Below are positions 25,601 to 31,759 of a stretch of 64,000 nucleotides of DNA, piece by piece. The position numbers and the translations under genes are program-made. Below the pieces are notes generated by a model. The model was not told the origin of the DNA, did no database searches, and worked only from the letters and a program-made list of their open reading frames with translations. This stretch comes from Plazaster borealis (taxonomy: Eukaryota > Echinodermata > Asteroidea > Forcipulatida > Labidiasteridae), in assembly GCA_021014325.1 (NCBI GenBank), contig CM037461.1, positions 3,187,501-3,251,500 of the forward strand, written 5' to 3'. Each line of letters opens with the position of its first letter. Position 1 is the first letter of the stretch.

Positions 25601-26079
25601 TCGGACGGCAGTGAGTTAGGCCCTAAGTTTTGATAGTTTTTGAAATCTGGTTGGGAGTTTTTCCCGTTTGGAAAGTTTCCTTAATTAAGAATATTAATTA
25701 ATTATTTAGTCTTACTCTTCTTAGGCGTTATTGCGAATTAATTTCGAACCAAACAAATAGCCTACTTCAGTGGCACGATACGATGCTGCAAAACAGTCAA
25801 GGTTGTTTGCGTACGACGAGGTGTGTGTGTACGAGTTGGTTGGCGCACGAGTTTGCGTGCGTACGAGTTGACCTCTTTCTATTCAATAAATTAATACGGA
25901 CACGACGAAAAACAGTTTTCTTACCGAAGATGCGGTTTGACAACCCGTCCCTGCATAACTGCAGCACTCTCACATATCCAGATACTCAGATCAACAGCAA
26001 GTGTCTGCCCCTTGAGTAGTTTAAGAGATCTTTGGGTTTTCACCGGAGCGATAATGCCCCATAAACAATTCACTCCCAT
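2600..26079 (-). CDS. GEN1: GEN1 Holliday-junction 5' flap endonuclease, complete gene, 10 coding exons
   Basis: Joined exons (25925-26079, 23170-23440, 20451-20540, 19125-19211, 17320-17554, 15534-15732, 11539-11659, 7228-7426, 5380-5508, 2600-4692) total 3579 nt: 1192 codons plus TGA, with every exon phase matching its neighbour and GT/AG at every junction. Known family role: a nuclear XPG/FEN1-type enzyme that cuts four-way DNA junctions symmetrically during recombination repair. Seen here: start MGVNCLWG; catalytic acids D30 (AVDLS), D73 (VLDGEPP), E160 and E162 (GEAEA), D181 and D183 (EDGD), D234 (GCDY); then GVPGIGK of the helix-hairpin-helix, a Cys/His-rich segment (about 285-325), the conserved KACADRSFP block, a chromodomain-like region with KMEWP, and a long disordered tail ending near SLMDRLRIKH. 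It is longer than my recollection of human GEN1 (about 900 residues), mostly because of the tail. The start was chosen because the second residue must be the family's conserved glycine. UTRs were not resolved. Confidence 0.95.
4740..5280. repeat. SINE copies in GEN1 last intron
   Basis: 4745-4835 is a reversed tRNA-headed SINE (AGGACTTGAAGCTGCGACC is the reversed box B region). 4870-5118 is another SINE family in reverse, with the tRNA-like head at its right end (complement of GGTTCAAATC at about 5057) and CACTACGCCAACCC. 5235-5275 is a short head piece of the first family. Confidence 0.7.
5380..5508 (-). CDS. GEN1: GEN1 coding exon 9
   Basis: Forty-three codons, residues 453-495: GIPLLEQEYLTTIEKEELF, then TKAFPDVMRAFEEEKQ and PHKKG. 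Corresponds to the family's LLTIEEE-type helix after the chromodomain. Acceptor CTTGAGCAG, donor GTCAGT. Its phase-1 end joins exon 10 through a GGT glycine codon. Confidence 0.92.
5858..6165 (+). repeat. SINE with Leu/Ser-type tRNA head
   Basis: Starts GTGTCGTGGCCGAGTGGTCT (box A-like) with box B GGTTCGAATCC at about 5930, then the family tail GAGCAAGGCACTTAACC. A 10-bp repeat, GTGGCAGGGT, three times, precedes it. Other copies of this family: 13445-13872, 14205-14495, 15775-16745, 19255-19590, 22182-22510, 39210-39575, 41965-42190, 45260-45560, 46110-46290, 47630-47895, 48655-49370 and 60165-60590. Confidence 0.8.
6545..6843. repeat. interspersed repeat, reverse of 16778-17095
   Basis: Shares, in reverse complement, long stretches with 16778-17095 and more weakly with 17775-18330, for example TTTTCTCAGAATGATGTCAT and TGCACTGGAAGGGTATTG. 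No coding capacity and no clear ends. The class is unknown. Confidence 0.65.
6844..7217. mobile_element. TTAA-type MITE next to GEN1 exon 8 donor
   Basis: TTAA at both ends; inverted ends AAAGG(C/T)A-(C/T)(A/G)-ACACGTTTGG; central palindrome ACTTCTTGCAAGAAGT. It sits nine bases inside the intron from the exon 8 donor. Same family as 663-1033, 11684-13083, 31231-31623, 37249-37510, 40032-40405, 53061-53435, 58766-59088 and 60630-61013. Confidence 0.88.
7228..7426 (-). CDS. GEN1: GEN1 coding exon 8 (chromodomain-like region)
   Basis: Residues 387-452: KFIAVKMEWPVEYTVEKVLP, then VVKRRTKQGVACVEIHWHKQ. Matches the GEN1 chromodomain, including KMEWP and the EI-W end. Donor GTACCA; a TTAA-type MITE (6844-7217) begins after only nine retained intron bases. 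Acceptor ATTACAG directly follows an AATC/AATT microsatellite. Confidence 0.93.
7431..7508. repeat. (AATC/AATT)n microsatellite at GEN1 exon 8 acceptor
   Basis: Runs of AATC and AATT tetramers from 7431 to 7508, four bases beyond the exon 8 acceptor. Read on the gene's strand it replaces a normal pyrimidine tract with TGATTGATTAATTGATT. Confidence 0.9.
7801..7824. repeat. (CA)n microsatellite
   Basis: Twelve uninterrupted CA units in GEN1 intron 7. Confidence 0.95.
8353..8645. mobile_element. inverted-repeat element, ends TATAGACCCATTGCA
   Basis: Left TATAGACCCATTGCA and right TGCAATGGGTCTATA are perfect inverse matches around about 290 bp. Inside lies another inverted pair (GGGTGTCAAAA and TTTTGACACCC) and a second GGGTCTATAG, suggesting nesting. 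Confidence 0.75.
8671..11382. mobile_element. palindromic element carrying 22 tandem 104-bp repeats
   Basis: Left arm (about 8695-8960) reads ACCATGTGTATATCTACTTG and GTTCTTTGAGAACTTGTC; the right end (11310-11370) is its reverse complement. Between them lie 22 copies of a 104-bp unit (TCTGCGGCAGTAGAATAAT recurs at 9101, 9205, 9309 and so on to 11285 with no register slip), all in one orientation. The direct repeat AGAATAAGGGAT flanks the whole (8659-8670, 11383-11394), a likely target duplication. Related copies without the long array: 35890-36250 and 44466-44710. Confidence 0.88.
9065..11345. repeat. 104-bp satellite, 22 units in exact register
   Basis: Two main monomer versions occur: CGAATATTCTACTCTG and CTAATATTCTCCTCTG. 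They often alternate, giving a 208-bp higher-order pattern, especially 9101-9725. A second variation, AATACGCAAG versus AATAAGCAAG, marks later units. No unit encodes a continuous protein. Confidence 0.95.
11539..11659 (-). CDS. GEN1: GEN1 coding exon 7 (post-nuclease conserved block)
   Basis: Residues 346-386: KACADRSFPSRPVIDEY, then VKKLKWRRPKLLNTE. It aligns with the family block that runs from the zinc segment to the chromodomain. Acceptor AACTCCAG; the donor is the weak GTTGGT, chosen because it alone gives phase 0 and homology continuity with exon 8. A MITE begins 24 bases upstream of the acceptor (at 11684). Confidence 0.88.
11684..13083. mobile_element. TTAA-type MITE interrupted by a 1-kb insertion
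   Basis: Left part 11684-11727 (TTAAAGGCACCGGACACG) and right part 12747-13083 (to TCAGTGCCTTTAA) form one MITE split by 11728-12746. Its left end is 24 bases upstream of the GEN1 exon 7 acceptor. Confidence 0.82.
11728..12746. mobile_element. hAT-like element inserted in the MITE
   Basis: Begins CAGGATTTACCCTTGAC and ends GGGAGAACGCTG; the ends are imperfect inverse copies (CAG--TT--CCCTT). Sub-terminal CAGTGACTGGCCAGCAG also occurs in the 70-bp satellite element at 20936-21846, so both belong to one family. Flanks share only ATATA, so the target duplication is uncertain. Confidence 0.65.
13205..13455 (+). pseudogene. decayed LINE reverse-transcriptase C-terminal end
   Basis: One frame reads ILLKITYKDRQKVKTKQ, stop, AGHINCRTDNRWNSLIYHW, TPYGNK, stop, NRGRQRKRWTRPAATILGD. 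This is the GH--R--D-RW----W-P-G--RGR---RW pattern at the C-terminus of many non-LTR polyproteins. At least two in-frame stops, so it is dead. Followed by a reversed SINE. Confidence 0.8.
13456..13872 (-). repeat. reversed Leu/Ser-headed SINE
   Basis: Reverse copy: CAAAGCGCTCAGTATTTTT, TTTTACGTGCATTACACAAC, GGATTCAAACCCACACTCTG (reversed box B) and GGCCACGACACGCC (reversed box A). An ATA run sits at its left end, as in other copies. Confidence 0.8.
14205..14497 (-). repeat. reversed Leu/Ser-headed SINE
   Basis: Ends with GAACCCACACTCTGCTGATC and CGGCCACGTTACGCCA, the reversed box B and box A. The left part is a divergent tail (CACCCTGGACAGGCTGCCAG). Confidence 0.7.
14575..14850. repeat. locally duplicated segment
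   Basis: CAATCCCAACTTTCCTTTCT followed by AGAGCAACCCCC occurs at 14609-14645 and again at 14760-14792, about 150 bp apart, with matching flanks (CTTTTCA-CCC-AAAACAAT). The rest to 15500 is A/T-rich with poly-A and poly-T runs and no gene beyond GEN1 exon 6. Confidence 0.7.
15534..15732 (-). CDS. GEN1: GEN1 coding exon 6 (Cys/His-rich segment)
   Basis: Residues 280-345, acceptor CTATGCAG, donor GTAAGA. Encodes PHCTKCTHAGSQKDH, then YGCAMCNS, ACHPK, and KCSCSWHVM. The spacing of Cys and His matches the zinc-finger-like stretch of animal GEN1. Starts with two bases completing Glu280 and ends in phase 2, which exactly fits the single leading base of exon 7. Confidence 0.92.
15775..16745 (+). repeat. 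Leu/Ser-headed SINE interrupted by an insertion
   Basis: The first part, 15775-15999, has GTTCGAGTCCCGGTCTTGAC and AAAGAACCAAAATACACTTA. Its continuation (GAAGGGGTTTGCCCCGGTG, then GCAGCACCTTGTTAACCC) resumes at 16679 after the 16000-16678 element. Confidence 0.78.
16000..16678. mobile_element. hAT-like element with 8-bp duplication inside the SINE
   Basis: Left end TAAGGTTGGCGATATATCG; right end GATATTGTCCAGCGCTA, an imperfect inverse. Flanks AGAAGAGG (15992-15999) and AGAAGGGG (16679-16686) match at 7 of 8 bases. Several CGATAT copies lie near each end. No intact transposase. Confidence 0.72.
16778..18330. repeat. two related interspersed repeats around GEN1 exon 5
   Basis: 16778-17095 and 17775-18330 share blocks such as TCATCTTCCAATAGATA / TCATTTTCCAATAGATA, CCACTGTGTTTGATACCCTT / CCATTGTGTTCGATACCCTT and ATGATGTCA. 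Exon 5 lies between them. No ends or coding content recognised. Confidence 0.6.
17320..17554 (-). CDS. GEN1: GEN1 coding exon 5 (GCDY motif and helix-hairpin-helix)
   Basis: Residues 202-279 plus one base, from acceptor TTTTTTAG to donor GTAATT. Encodes DPQIECYSTDDIETKLGL, then LLLGCDYIPEGVPGIGKY, which holds catalytic D234 and the DNA-binding hairpin, then VLERFQDW. Phase 1 end. Confidence 0.94.
18336..19030 (-). mobile_element. internally deleted hAT transposon with transposase first exon
   Basis: Perfect 13-bp ends CAGGGATGCCAGT and ACTGGCATCCCTG, flanked by AACAGA on both sides (18330-18335, 19031-19036). On the minus strand about 400 bp of leader is followed by an ATG (18627) and a 45-codon exon ending at donor GTAAAT. 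The remainder of a transposase is missing. It lies in GEN1 intron 4. Confidence 0.85.
18493..18627 (-). pseudogene. hAT-type transposase first exon remnant
   Basis: Reads MDVEREANLKQIDRGVKNRF, then NWRWLESKDSGGYFLSDYM and RKIDNA, ending at a consensus donor. The FNW-WLE-KD-----SDY-RKID pattern is one I associate with the N-terminus of hAT-like and KIAA1586-like proteins just before a zinc finger. No following exon exists in the element, so it cannot make a transposase. Confidence 0.65.
19125..19211 (-). CDS. GEN1: GEN1 coding exon 4 (XPG-I active site)
   Basis: Twenty-nine codons, phase 0 at both ends, acceptor TTATTTCAG, donor GTGAGG. Encodes IADACLTEDGDVFLYGA and then TVYKNFSLQTN. D181 and D183 are the paired catalytic aspartates. 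A deleted hAT element (18336-19030) lies 95 bp further into the next intron. Confidence 0.93.
19255..19590 (-). repeat. reversed SINE with ATA tract
   Basis: Contains TATATATAGCGCACTTCAAA, ACCCCTGGGTGATGGGAAGC, CTCAAGGACAAAAGTGTCAT and GATTCGAACCCACACCCTGA (reversed box B). The same tail is seen at 49005-49370 and 47630-47895. Confidence 0.72.
19586..19832. repeat. interspersed repeat shared with 35423-35692
   Basis: Both copies run from ACACCAAGAGATGCGAGAGA through GGCATTTAAATTTACAA to TTTAGCTTGATGGC/TTTAGCTTGATCGC. The 35-kb copy has an extra insertion (TTATCAGGAAAGAAG). No coding capacity; class unknown. Confidence 0.75.
20166..20358. mobile_element. short inverted-repeat element bounded by GGGCCC
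   Basis: Left GGGCCCAATTTATAGAGCTG and right CAGCTCATTATGAAAGTGGGCC are imperfect inverse ends of a MITE of about 190 bp. Confidence 0.6.
20451..20540 (-). CDS. GEN1: GEN1 coding exon 3 (XPG-I motif)
   Basis: Thirty codons, phase 0 at both ends, between acceptor TTTGACAG and donor GTAAGA. Encodes CKEMLDHLGVPC followed by the XPG-I signature GEAEAMCAM, whose E160 and E162 bind catalytic metal. Ends LNKQG. Confidence 0.93.
20610..20857. mobile_element. Mutator-like foldback element, perfect 9-bp duplication
   Basis: Starts TAGTCTTGGTGCAAAGACG and ends in its inverse, CGTCTTGCACCAAGACTA; the arms stay complementary for about 110 bp (for example CTATCACTCCAC and GTGGAGTGATAG). CAATTGTAA flanks both sides (20601-20609, 20858-20866). 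Long arms with a 9-bp duplication fit the Mutator superfamily. It lies 60 bp upstream of GEN1 exon 3. Confidence 0.85.
20936..21846. mobile_element. hAT-like element with 70-bp satellite core
   Basis: Begins CAGCGTTCTCCCTTAACAG and ends AGTTAAGGGCGACCCCTG, imperfect inverse ends matching the family at 11728-12746. The core is a tandem array. It was inserted in a repeat that reads GAGGCCATGGC then CTCTGTTGCCCT, also seen at 36980 and 23130. Confidence 0.72.
21059..21821. repeat. 70-bp satellite, about 11 units
   Basis: Unit begins GACTAGTGAAAAAGCTAACG and contains GACAAGCTGCTGGCCAGTCA. Two early units are 71 bp (GACTTAGTG). Some middle units have CCAATCACTG in place of CCAGTCACTG. Each unit holds two GACTAGTGAAAA copies, suggesting an older half-unit duplication. 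Confidence 0.93.
22182..22510 (+). repeat. Leu/Ser-headed SINE, nearly complete
   Basis: Box A-like GTGTCGTGGCCAAGCGAATA, box B GGTTCGAATCC (22251), then CCTTAAGCAAGACACTTC and GTAAAAGAACCCAG. An ATA run follows at 22530-22548. Confidence 0.82.
22703..22848. mobile_element. short inverted-repeat element (AATAGACC ends)
   Basis: AATAGACCGTACATGTCTC on the left and CTTGCAGTCTATT on the right are imperfect inverse ends; GGACCACTTTGGTCC is an internal palindrome. A related piece is at 41172-41225 (GGGACCGTTGTGGTCCC). Confidence 0.55.
23170..23440 (-). CDS. GEN1: GEN1 coding exon 2 (XPG-N domain with Arg/Gly-rich insert)
   Basis: Residues 52-142. Starts NLFFRVTNLTQMGIN after acceptor GCAG. Has D73 in FVLDGEPP, the conserved ARRNEVRFG, then a basic Gly/Arg-rich insert (about residues 95-133, including GRWGHRRGKIGRGRGG) and the conserved GRSRFKFVLNE. 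Ends in phase 0 at donor GTAAAG. The insert is longer than the matching stretch I recall in vertebrate GEN1. Confidence 0.93.
24167..24305 (+). repeat. tRNA-headed SINE, truncated
   Basis: AGGGAGACCACCAAAATTAG leader, ATGGTAGAGCGCC box A remnant, GGTTCAAGTCC box B at 24240, and CTCTGTTCGACCC. Same family as 37510-37740 but missing the 3' part. Confidence 0.75.
24815..24985. repeat. foldback of CACTGGCA units
   Basis: 24902-24967 is a strong hairpin: TTCCAAAACAAACCACTGC against CAGTGGTTTGTTTTGGAA, with a core of GCACTGGCA/TGCCAGTGC repeats. Flanking CACTGCACTGGCACTGG repeats extend it on both sides. Confidence 0.8.
25236..25316. mobile_element. short foldback, ends ACTCCTAG
   Basis: Left ACTCCTAGAGTAGAACTATG and right CATAGTTCTAGGAGT pair over about 35 bases, loop TCGTTGGTGGAGACGA. 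A second copy is at 55492-55576. Confidence 0.82.
25925..26079 (-). CDS. GEN1: GEN1 coding exon 1 (start codon, XPG-N domain)
   Basis: Codes residues 1-51 plus two bases of residue 52, from ATG at 26079 to the donor GTAAGA. Contains MGVNCLWGIIAPV, the active-site D30 in AVDLSIW, and ends VVKPHLR. It is too short to show as a long open frame. It was found from the family's N-terminal pattern and confirmed because its phase-2 end completes an Arg codon with the first base of the next exon. Confidence 0.93.
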
Positions 26080-26150
26080 TTTAACTCCCCAGTTTGAGTT
26101 TTACCACCAACTTTACTTTCGAAATCGCCGCCATCTTTGAATCGATCTCG

Positions 26151-26269
26151 TTATAGTCAACCTCGTCCCCATAGTTTAGTTTATTTCCAAAAATGTTTAC
26201 CATCGGTCAACCTTGTACTGGTCGACAATGCTCGACACACCATGGGGACGAGGTTGCATTATAGTCAAC
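26151..26269. mobile_element. short inverted repeat just upstream of GEN1
   Basis: AACCTCGTCCCCAT (26159) and ATGGGGACGAGGTT (26242) are perfect inverse arms. TTATAGTCAAC occurs at both outer edges (26151-26161 and 26259-26269). It starts 72 bases upstream of the GEN1 start codon, so it lies in the 5' UTR or promoter. The following 26270-27780 has A-, T- and G-rich runs and no gene I can support. Confidence 0.7.
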
Positions 26270-27779
26270 ACTTTAACTTTTTATGAGGTGTTTTAAGTAA
26301 ATCTCTTTGAATTAGGTAGATAAAAAATAAAATCTCTCTATATAAAAAAAAATCGTATATAAATCATGTACGGTAAAATATATTTAAATAAATATAGAAA
26401 TATTAAGTTTATTTCGTCTTCCTAACAACCACTGACTGTGATAAAAAATATTGACTATTCTACGTGAGGGCGAGCGGGGGGGGGGGTGCGTTGAGAAAAC
26501 TGCACTGCGTAACGTTGGGGGCGCAACGCATGTTTGTAATGCATGTTTGGGATGCCAGCGTAAACACGATGAGCACAACTCCACCATAGAGAAAGATTCC
26601 ACCATAACATTACTACTTACTTCAGGATTGATGGATGAAATTTGAAGGTTAAAGCATTTTAGTACCCCGTATCCATTTTCTTTCCAAGTCCCGATCAGCG
26701 GCGTAACTAGGGTAAAATTTCAGGGGGGAACAAGGGGGCCATGCACCATTTTTTCTAAGGGGGCACTTCTCGCCAAGTTTTTGTTTGCCTTTTTCTGTAA
26801 AACAAGCCCTTGCCCGTAATCGAGGGGGGGGGGGGGTCGGACGATCCCCCTAAAAATAAATAACAAATAACATAATTATATTTATAAAAAAAACTAAACT
26901 AAAAAGTCTGCACTATAACGGAACATAGTACGCACGGAGCGATCAAAAAATAAACATTCACTACACTGTGCGTGCGATGGGGAGAGCGTGCTCGATGTAT
27001 GTCAGTTACGGGCTGTACCACTTTGACACGGGGGTGGAGTACAATAATCATAAGAATGGGCGTTGCGTATTACTGTGATACTCGAAGTTTCACGCAGTCA
27101 TTGTGGTTTAAGACAATAAAACGTGAGATAAAGCTTATATAATTAGCTATCAGATCCAACTTTTGCAATGACTGCATTAAACAGTATTTTCCTGTATGGA
27201 CACCCCCACTCTCCCAAAATGAGCTGTCCTTGTAGTAAGTCAATGGCCATTATGTTTACGTTAACGCGCGCTCGCACACACAACACGGAAAGGGTTATGC
27301 TGCAAAACTATGGACAGCGTATGTTCCGTTCTAGGGCAACAGGTTACAGTTAACCAATCATCAAAATTGTTACATGAATGAACATATAAACTGTTCAGCT
27401 TCAAGAAGCCGTTTGATCCAGGCAACTGCGCGGCGCAGTTCACAAGTTATGGCAGGTTATGTAAAACGAGTAGAGGCAATTTCGATAGTTTTTCACTCCC
27501 CGCCATAGGCGCGAGAAAGAAAGTCAATTTGTTTAAATAAAAAGGGCAACAAGTTCCCTATTATATAGAACTGAACAACGTACATGAATTGAAAAAGAGT
27601 AAGTTCCTCTTCAAAATACTGAGTGATCCATAAAATTCGCCTGTTGCAATCTCGAGTTATTATGAATTTTGTAAGAAACTAGAGATGAGTTTTTGTCATG
27701 TGACAAAAACAAGGTGTTCGCGGGGAGTGATTGAATGAATAAACATTCTACCTTATCAATCCAATGCCTGGTCCAGGAG

Positions 27780-28800
27780 TTATGAATTATGAAATTTGGG
27801 GTCACGGTACCCAAGGCTAATATCAATGCCCAAGGAGTCCATAACTAAACAAAGTTTGAAAATCGGTTGAGTAGTTCTTGAGATATGGTATCACTTCCGG
27901 TTGACCCGGAAGTAAAGGTCAACATGGGGTCACGGCTACTCAAGGCTAATCTCCAATGCCCAAGGAGTCTATACCTGAAAACAGTCTGAAAATCGGGCGA
28001 GTAGTTCTTGAGATATGGTGTCACTTCCGTTTGACCCGGAAGTAAAGGTCAACATGGGGTCACGGTACCCAAGGCTAATCTCCAATGCCCAAGGAGTCTA
28101 TAACTGTAAAAAGTTTGAAAATCGGTTGAGTAGTACTTGAGATATGGTGTCACTTCCGGTTGACCCGGAAGTAAAGGTCAACATGGGGTCACGGTTACCC
28201 AAAGCTAATCTCTAATGCCCAAGGAGTCTATAACTGAAAACAGTTTGAAAATCGGTTGTGTAGTTCTTGAGATATGGTGTCACTTCCGGTTGACCCGGAA
28301 GTAAAGGGCAACATGGGGTTACGGCTACCCAAAGCTAATCTCTAATGCCCAAGGAGTCTATAACTGAAAACAGTTTGAAAATCGGTTGTGTAGTTCTTGA
28401 GATATGATCTCACTTCCGGTTGACCTGGAGGTAAAGGTCAACATGGGGTCACGGTTACCCAAGGCTAATCTCCAATGCCCAAGGAGTCTATAACTGAAGC
28501 AAGTTTGAAAATCGGTTTAGTAGTTCTTGAGATATGTTGTTACTTCCGGTTGACCCGGAAGTAAAGGTCAACATGGGGTCACGGTTACCCAAAGCTAATC
28601 TCCAATGCCCAAGGAGTCTATCACTGAAAACAGTTTGAAAATCGGTTGTGTAGTTCTTGAGATATGGTCCCACTTCCGGTTGACCCGGAAGTAAAGGTCA
28701 ACATGGGATCACGGTTACCCAAGGCTAATCTCCAATGCCCAAGGAGTTTATAACTGAACAAAGTTTGAAAATCGGTTGTGTAGTTCTTGAATTATGTTTT
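27780..28800. repeat. 130-bp tandem repeat, eight units
   Basis: CCCAAGGAGTC recurs at 27829, 27959, 28088, 28218, 28348, 28478, 28608 and (as CCCAAGGAGTT) 28738: steps of 129-130. Each unit has ATCGGTTGTGTAGTTCTTGA, CACTTCCGGTTGACCCGGAA (a short palindrome) and AAGGTCAACATGGGGTCACG. Confidence 0.95.
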
Positions 28801-29910
28801 TTTTTTAAATCTGACATTTGATTGTTAGCGAGGTTTGCACGGACGGCTGTTTTAGAGACTAACAAAGCGTAATGTCAAAATCAGGTTGCGCGAACCTTGA
28901 AAAGAGACTAGACTACAAGCATGTTTGAAGGACTTTGAACCTTGCGGTTTGATTCAATGGAGCAAGCAGCCGCTCACCGTCTAACTGGTTTAGATCGCGT
29001 ATTGTGTGTGTTTTCAATGCAGTTTATTCCCGCGGTTTGACAGCGGGTCAATGTATACCCAATTACAACCATAAGTGAAGGTCAAAAAGGTAACATCTCT
29101 GTGAAAAAGTTTGAGAAGGCTTAAAATCTACAACATGATGTAAAAATTGTGAGTAATGTGTATGTAAAAGTACAAGTATTCCTTAAAGTTTGAATTGTGA
29201 AGTTTTCAACTTCCGGTTTGAACAGGAAGACAAGGTCAAACGGTATAAGACTCTGTTTAGTATTTGCTACATTTGTCAAGACCTCTCCGATGATGTATAG
29301 ATTGTTATAATAGCATATGTACTTCTTGCGTTATGAATTTTTAAATGATTAAACTTTGATTTACTGTATTTCAACACTTGATGACGTAATCATGACGTCA
29401 CAACTACTTGATTGAGGTTTTATCAAGTTCCTTACACGGTGTAAATTTGAAGTTGATCTGATACACAGAAGTTAATGTTTTTGCCGGGAAAGTGTAATTT
29501 TGAAGAATTACACCAAGGCAAACTTTGACCTTCCGGTACGACCGGAAGTTAAGGTCATACGATTTTGACGTTAACTTTTTAAATGTTGCCCGTGTCTTGA
29601 TCTATCATATGCCCAAATATGAATACCATAGCTGTAATATTCAGAGACATACGGGCATTGGCATATGGTCACTTTTTCCCCTTAAATGGCTTGTAATTTG
29701 ATACCTGATGACGTCACCATGACGTAACTAAAGCGGTTTCATCTCCTAATGAATATCTAATCATATGTGAAGTTTCAAGTTCATGTGATGTTGGGAAAGG
29801 TGTCTTAGTTACCGGACAAGGGACGAAGAGAAGCAGAAGAAGTAAAAAAAAAAAAAACCGAACAAAAATAAGAGGTGTTCCGGGCTGAATGCCCGAACAC
29901 CTAATTATGC
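28800..29910. mobile_element. repeat-element tail ending in a hairpin
   Basis: Degenerate pieces of the 130-bp unit continue (CTTCCGGTTTGAACAGGAAG at 29209, CCTTCCGGTACGACCGGAAG at 29530). The block ends with a GAAGAA/A-rich tract and a hairpin AGGTGTTCCGGGC/GCCCGAACACCT at 29872-29901. I read it as the 3' end of a nonautonomous element whose body includes the array. The superfamily is not settled. Confidence 0.6.
29872..29901. repeat. terminal hairpin AGGTGTTC...GAACACCT
   Basis: Arms AGGTGTTCCGGGC and GCCCGAACACCT pair with one bulged base around a TGAAT loop. A similar string, AAAAACAAGGTGTTCGCGG, occurs at 27705 in front of the array. Confidence 0.8.
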
Positions 29911-29984
29911 ATTTTAAAAGTATATTTTGTGCGTATTCGGGGCCAGACATAAAACGCTCAATGCAAATGAGCGCTATGTTCCGT

Positions 29985-30620
29985 CGGTGGCCGCGGCATC
30001 ATCAGCACTGTTCTTATGGAAGCGAGAAGGGTTGGACAGCTTACACATGCGCTGCCTTCGCCGAATCCGATTGGAATCTCACTTGGAGCGACAGATTGCC
30101 GAACACGGCGGCCCTTTCCCGGGCGGACCTCCCCCCCATAGCTGCTTATAGACAACGCAGGTGGCGCTGGCTTGGCCATGTCCACCGGATGGATGATGGC
30201 CGCATCCCAAAAGACGTCTTCTCTGGACAACTTGCATCTGGGACTGGAGGGCTGCCGCCCCCACCTGCGCTACAAGAATGTTTGCAAGCGCGACATGGGA
30301 GCGCCGCTGGACATCAACACCGAGTGCTCGGAGGAAGCAGCAGACGACCGCTTCAGGTGGCGAGGCATTCTCCAGCGTCAACTTAAGAAGGGATAAAAAA
30401 AAGCTCTTGGACAAGGCCAACGAGAAGAGAGCTCGACGGAAGGCACTTCACCGGCTGTCCAAGTCGTACTTGCGGTCATTTGCGGTCGAAACGGGCCATT
30501 CTCGTATTGGGCTAAACACCAAGGGCCGAAGCTGCACAGCAACTACCCAGGGCGCAAAACCCATGGTCGATTCTCGACTGAAGGAGGCTATAAGCCAATA
30601 CGCAGGCTGGTCATAGCATT
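29985..30620 (+). pseudogene. decayed LINE C-terminal end, frameshifted
   Basis: Three frames must be followed: LDSLHMRCLRRIRLESHLE, then YRQRRWRWLGHVHRMDDGR and IPKDVFSGQLASGT, then LRYKNVCKRDMGAPLDINTE and DDRFRWRGILQRQLKKG, then DKANEKRARRK. This is the C-terminal signature of an endonuclease/reverse-transcriptase retroelement (GHVHRMDD-RIPK, RYK-VCKRD). It is broken by at least three frameshifts. Confidence 0.85.
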
Positions 30621-31230
30621 AGTGCATTACAGGGACGGTTTACAGTCATCTGTCAAGTACACTCCCAGCTATAGGTCCTCCCCTCCTTTTCCGTCAAGAT
30701 CCTCATCCCAAAAAAAGAATACTCCTGGATTGTATGTTCCCATGTGCATTCATTTACATTTCGAGGCATGGAATTGAAGGAAGCCAAGTATCTGACCAGT
30801 CCTTGAGATGGTTATAAGAACCTCCTAGATTACATCTCCGCCTGCTGAGTTTTTCCTTTGGACCCTGTTATTATAGTTTGGTATCATCAGCAAAATTCTT
30901 TGTTTTTGAAGAGACCACTTCGGGTAAATCGTTGACATGTAGGTCCCCTAAAAAGGATGGGTCATATAGACAGAGCCTTGAGGTACGCCACTCAAAGACA
31001 TCAGCCCATTATGATAAGTCCTCCCTCACTCCAACTTGTTGTTTTCTGTCTACTTGAAGGAAGTCTATAATCCAGTCAAGGACCTTGCCGGAGAATCCAT
31101 AATGCTTTCAGCTTTGAGACCAGCCTCTTGTGATGGACCGTATCGAGGGCTGTTGAGTAAATCCAGGTAGGCATAATGATGTCGACTCCAAACCCTTCTT
31201 CTAGACTTTCTATAACATTTTCTAAAGTGG

Positions 31231-31623
31231 TTAAAGACACTGGACACTATTGGTAATTGTCAAAGACCAGTCTTCTCACTTGGTGTATCTCAACACATGC
31301 ATAACAAACCTGTGAAAATTTGAGCTCAATTGGTCGTCGAAGAAGTTGCGATAATAATGCAAGAAAAAACACCCTTGTCACACGAAGTTGTGTGCTTTCA
31401 GATGCTTGATTTCGAGACCTAAAAATCTAATTCAGAGGTCTCGAAATCAAATTCGTGGAAAATTACTTCTTTCTCGAAAACTACGTTACTTCAGAGGGAG
31501 CCGTTTCTAACAATGTTTTATACTATCAAGTTTTTATCAACAGCTCCCCATTACTCGTTACCAAATAAGGTTTTATGCCAATAATTATTTTGAGTAATTA
31601 CCAATAGTGTCCACTGCCTTTAA
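31231..31623. mobile_element. TTAA-type MITE (variant core) inside LINE
   Basis: Ends TTAAAGACACTGGACACTAT and CCACTGCCTTTAA. The central hairpin is GATTTCGAGACCT/AGGTCTCGAAATC, not the TTCTTGCAAGAA core of other copies. It interrupts the LINE between VLLV and TTLENV. Confidence 0.88.
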
Positions 31624-31759
31624 CAAGTAAGACATCTTCACTTGTGAAGCCGTATTGGTCTTATGGACAGCAGATTGTCTGGTTGATATTGGTAAGAATG
31701 GCATCCCTCAGAAGTGACTCCATGGTTTTGACAGGGTAAACTGTAGGCTGACTGGTCTG

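Noticed and set aside
27780..28800. CRISPR array or coding repeat
   Set aside because: Contiguous 130-bp units with stops in all frames and no spacers.
29889..30616. Host gene from overlapping open frames
   Set aside because: The conserved text jumps between three frames and matches a retroelement C-terminus.
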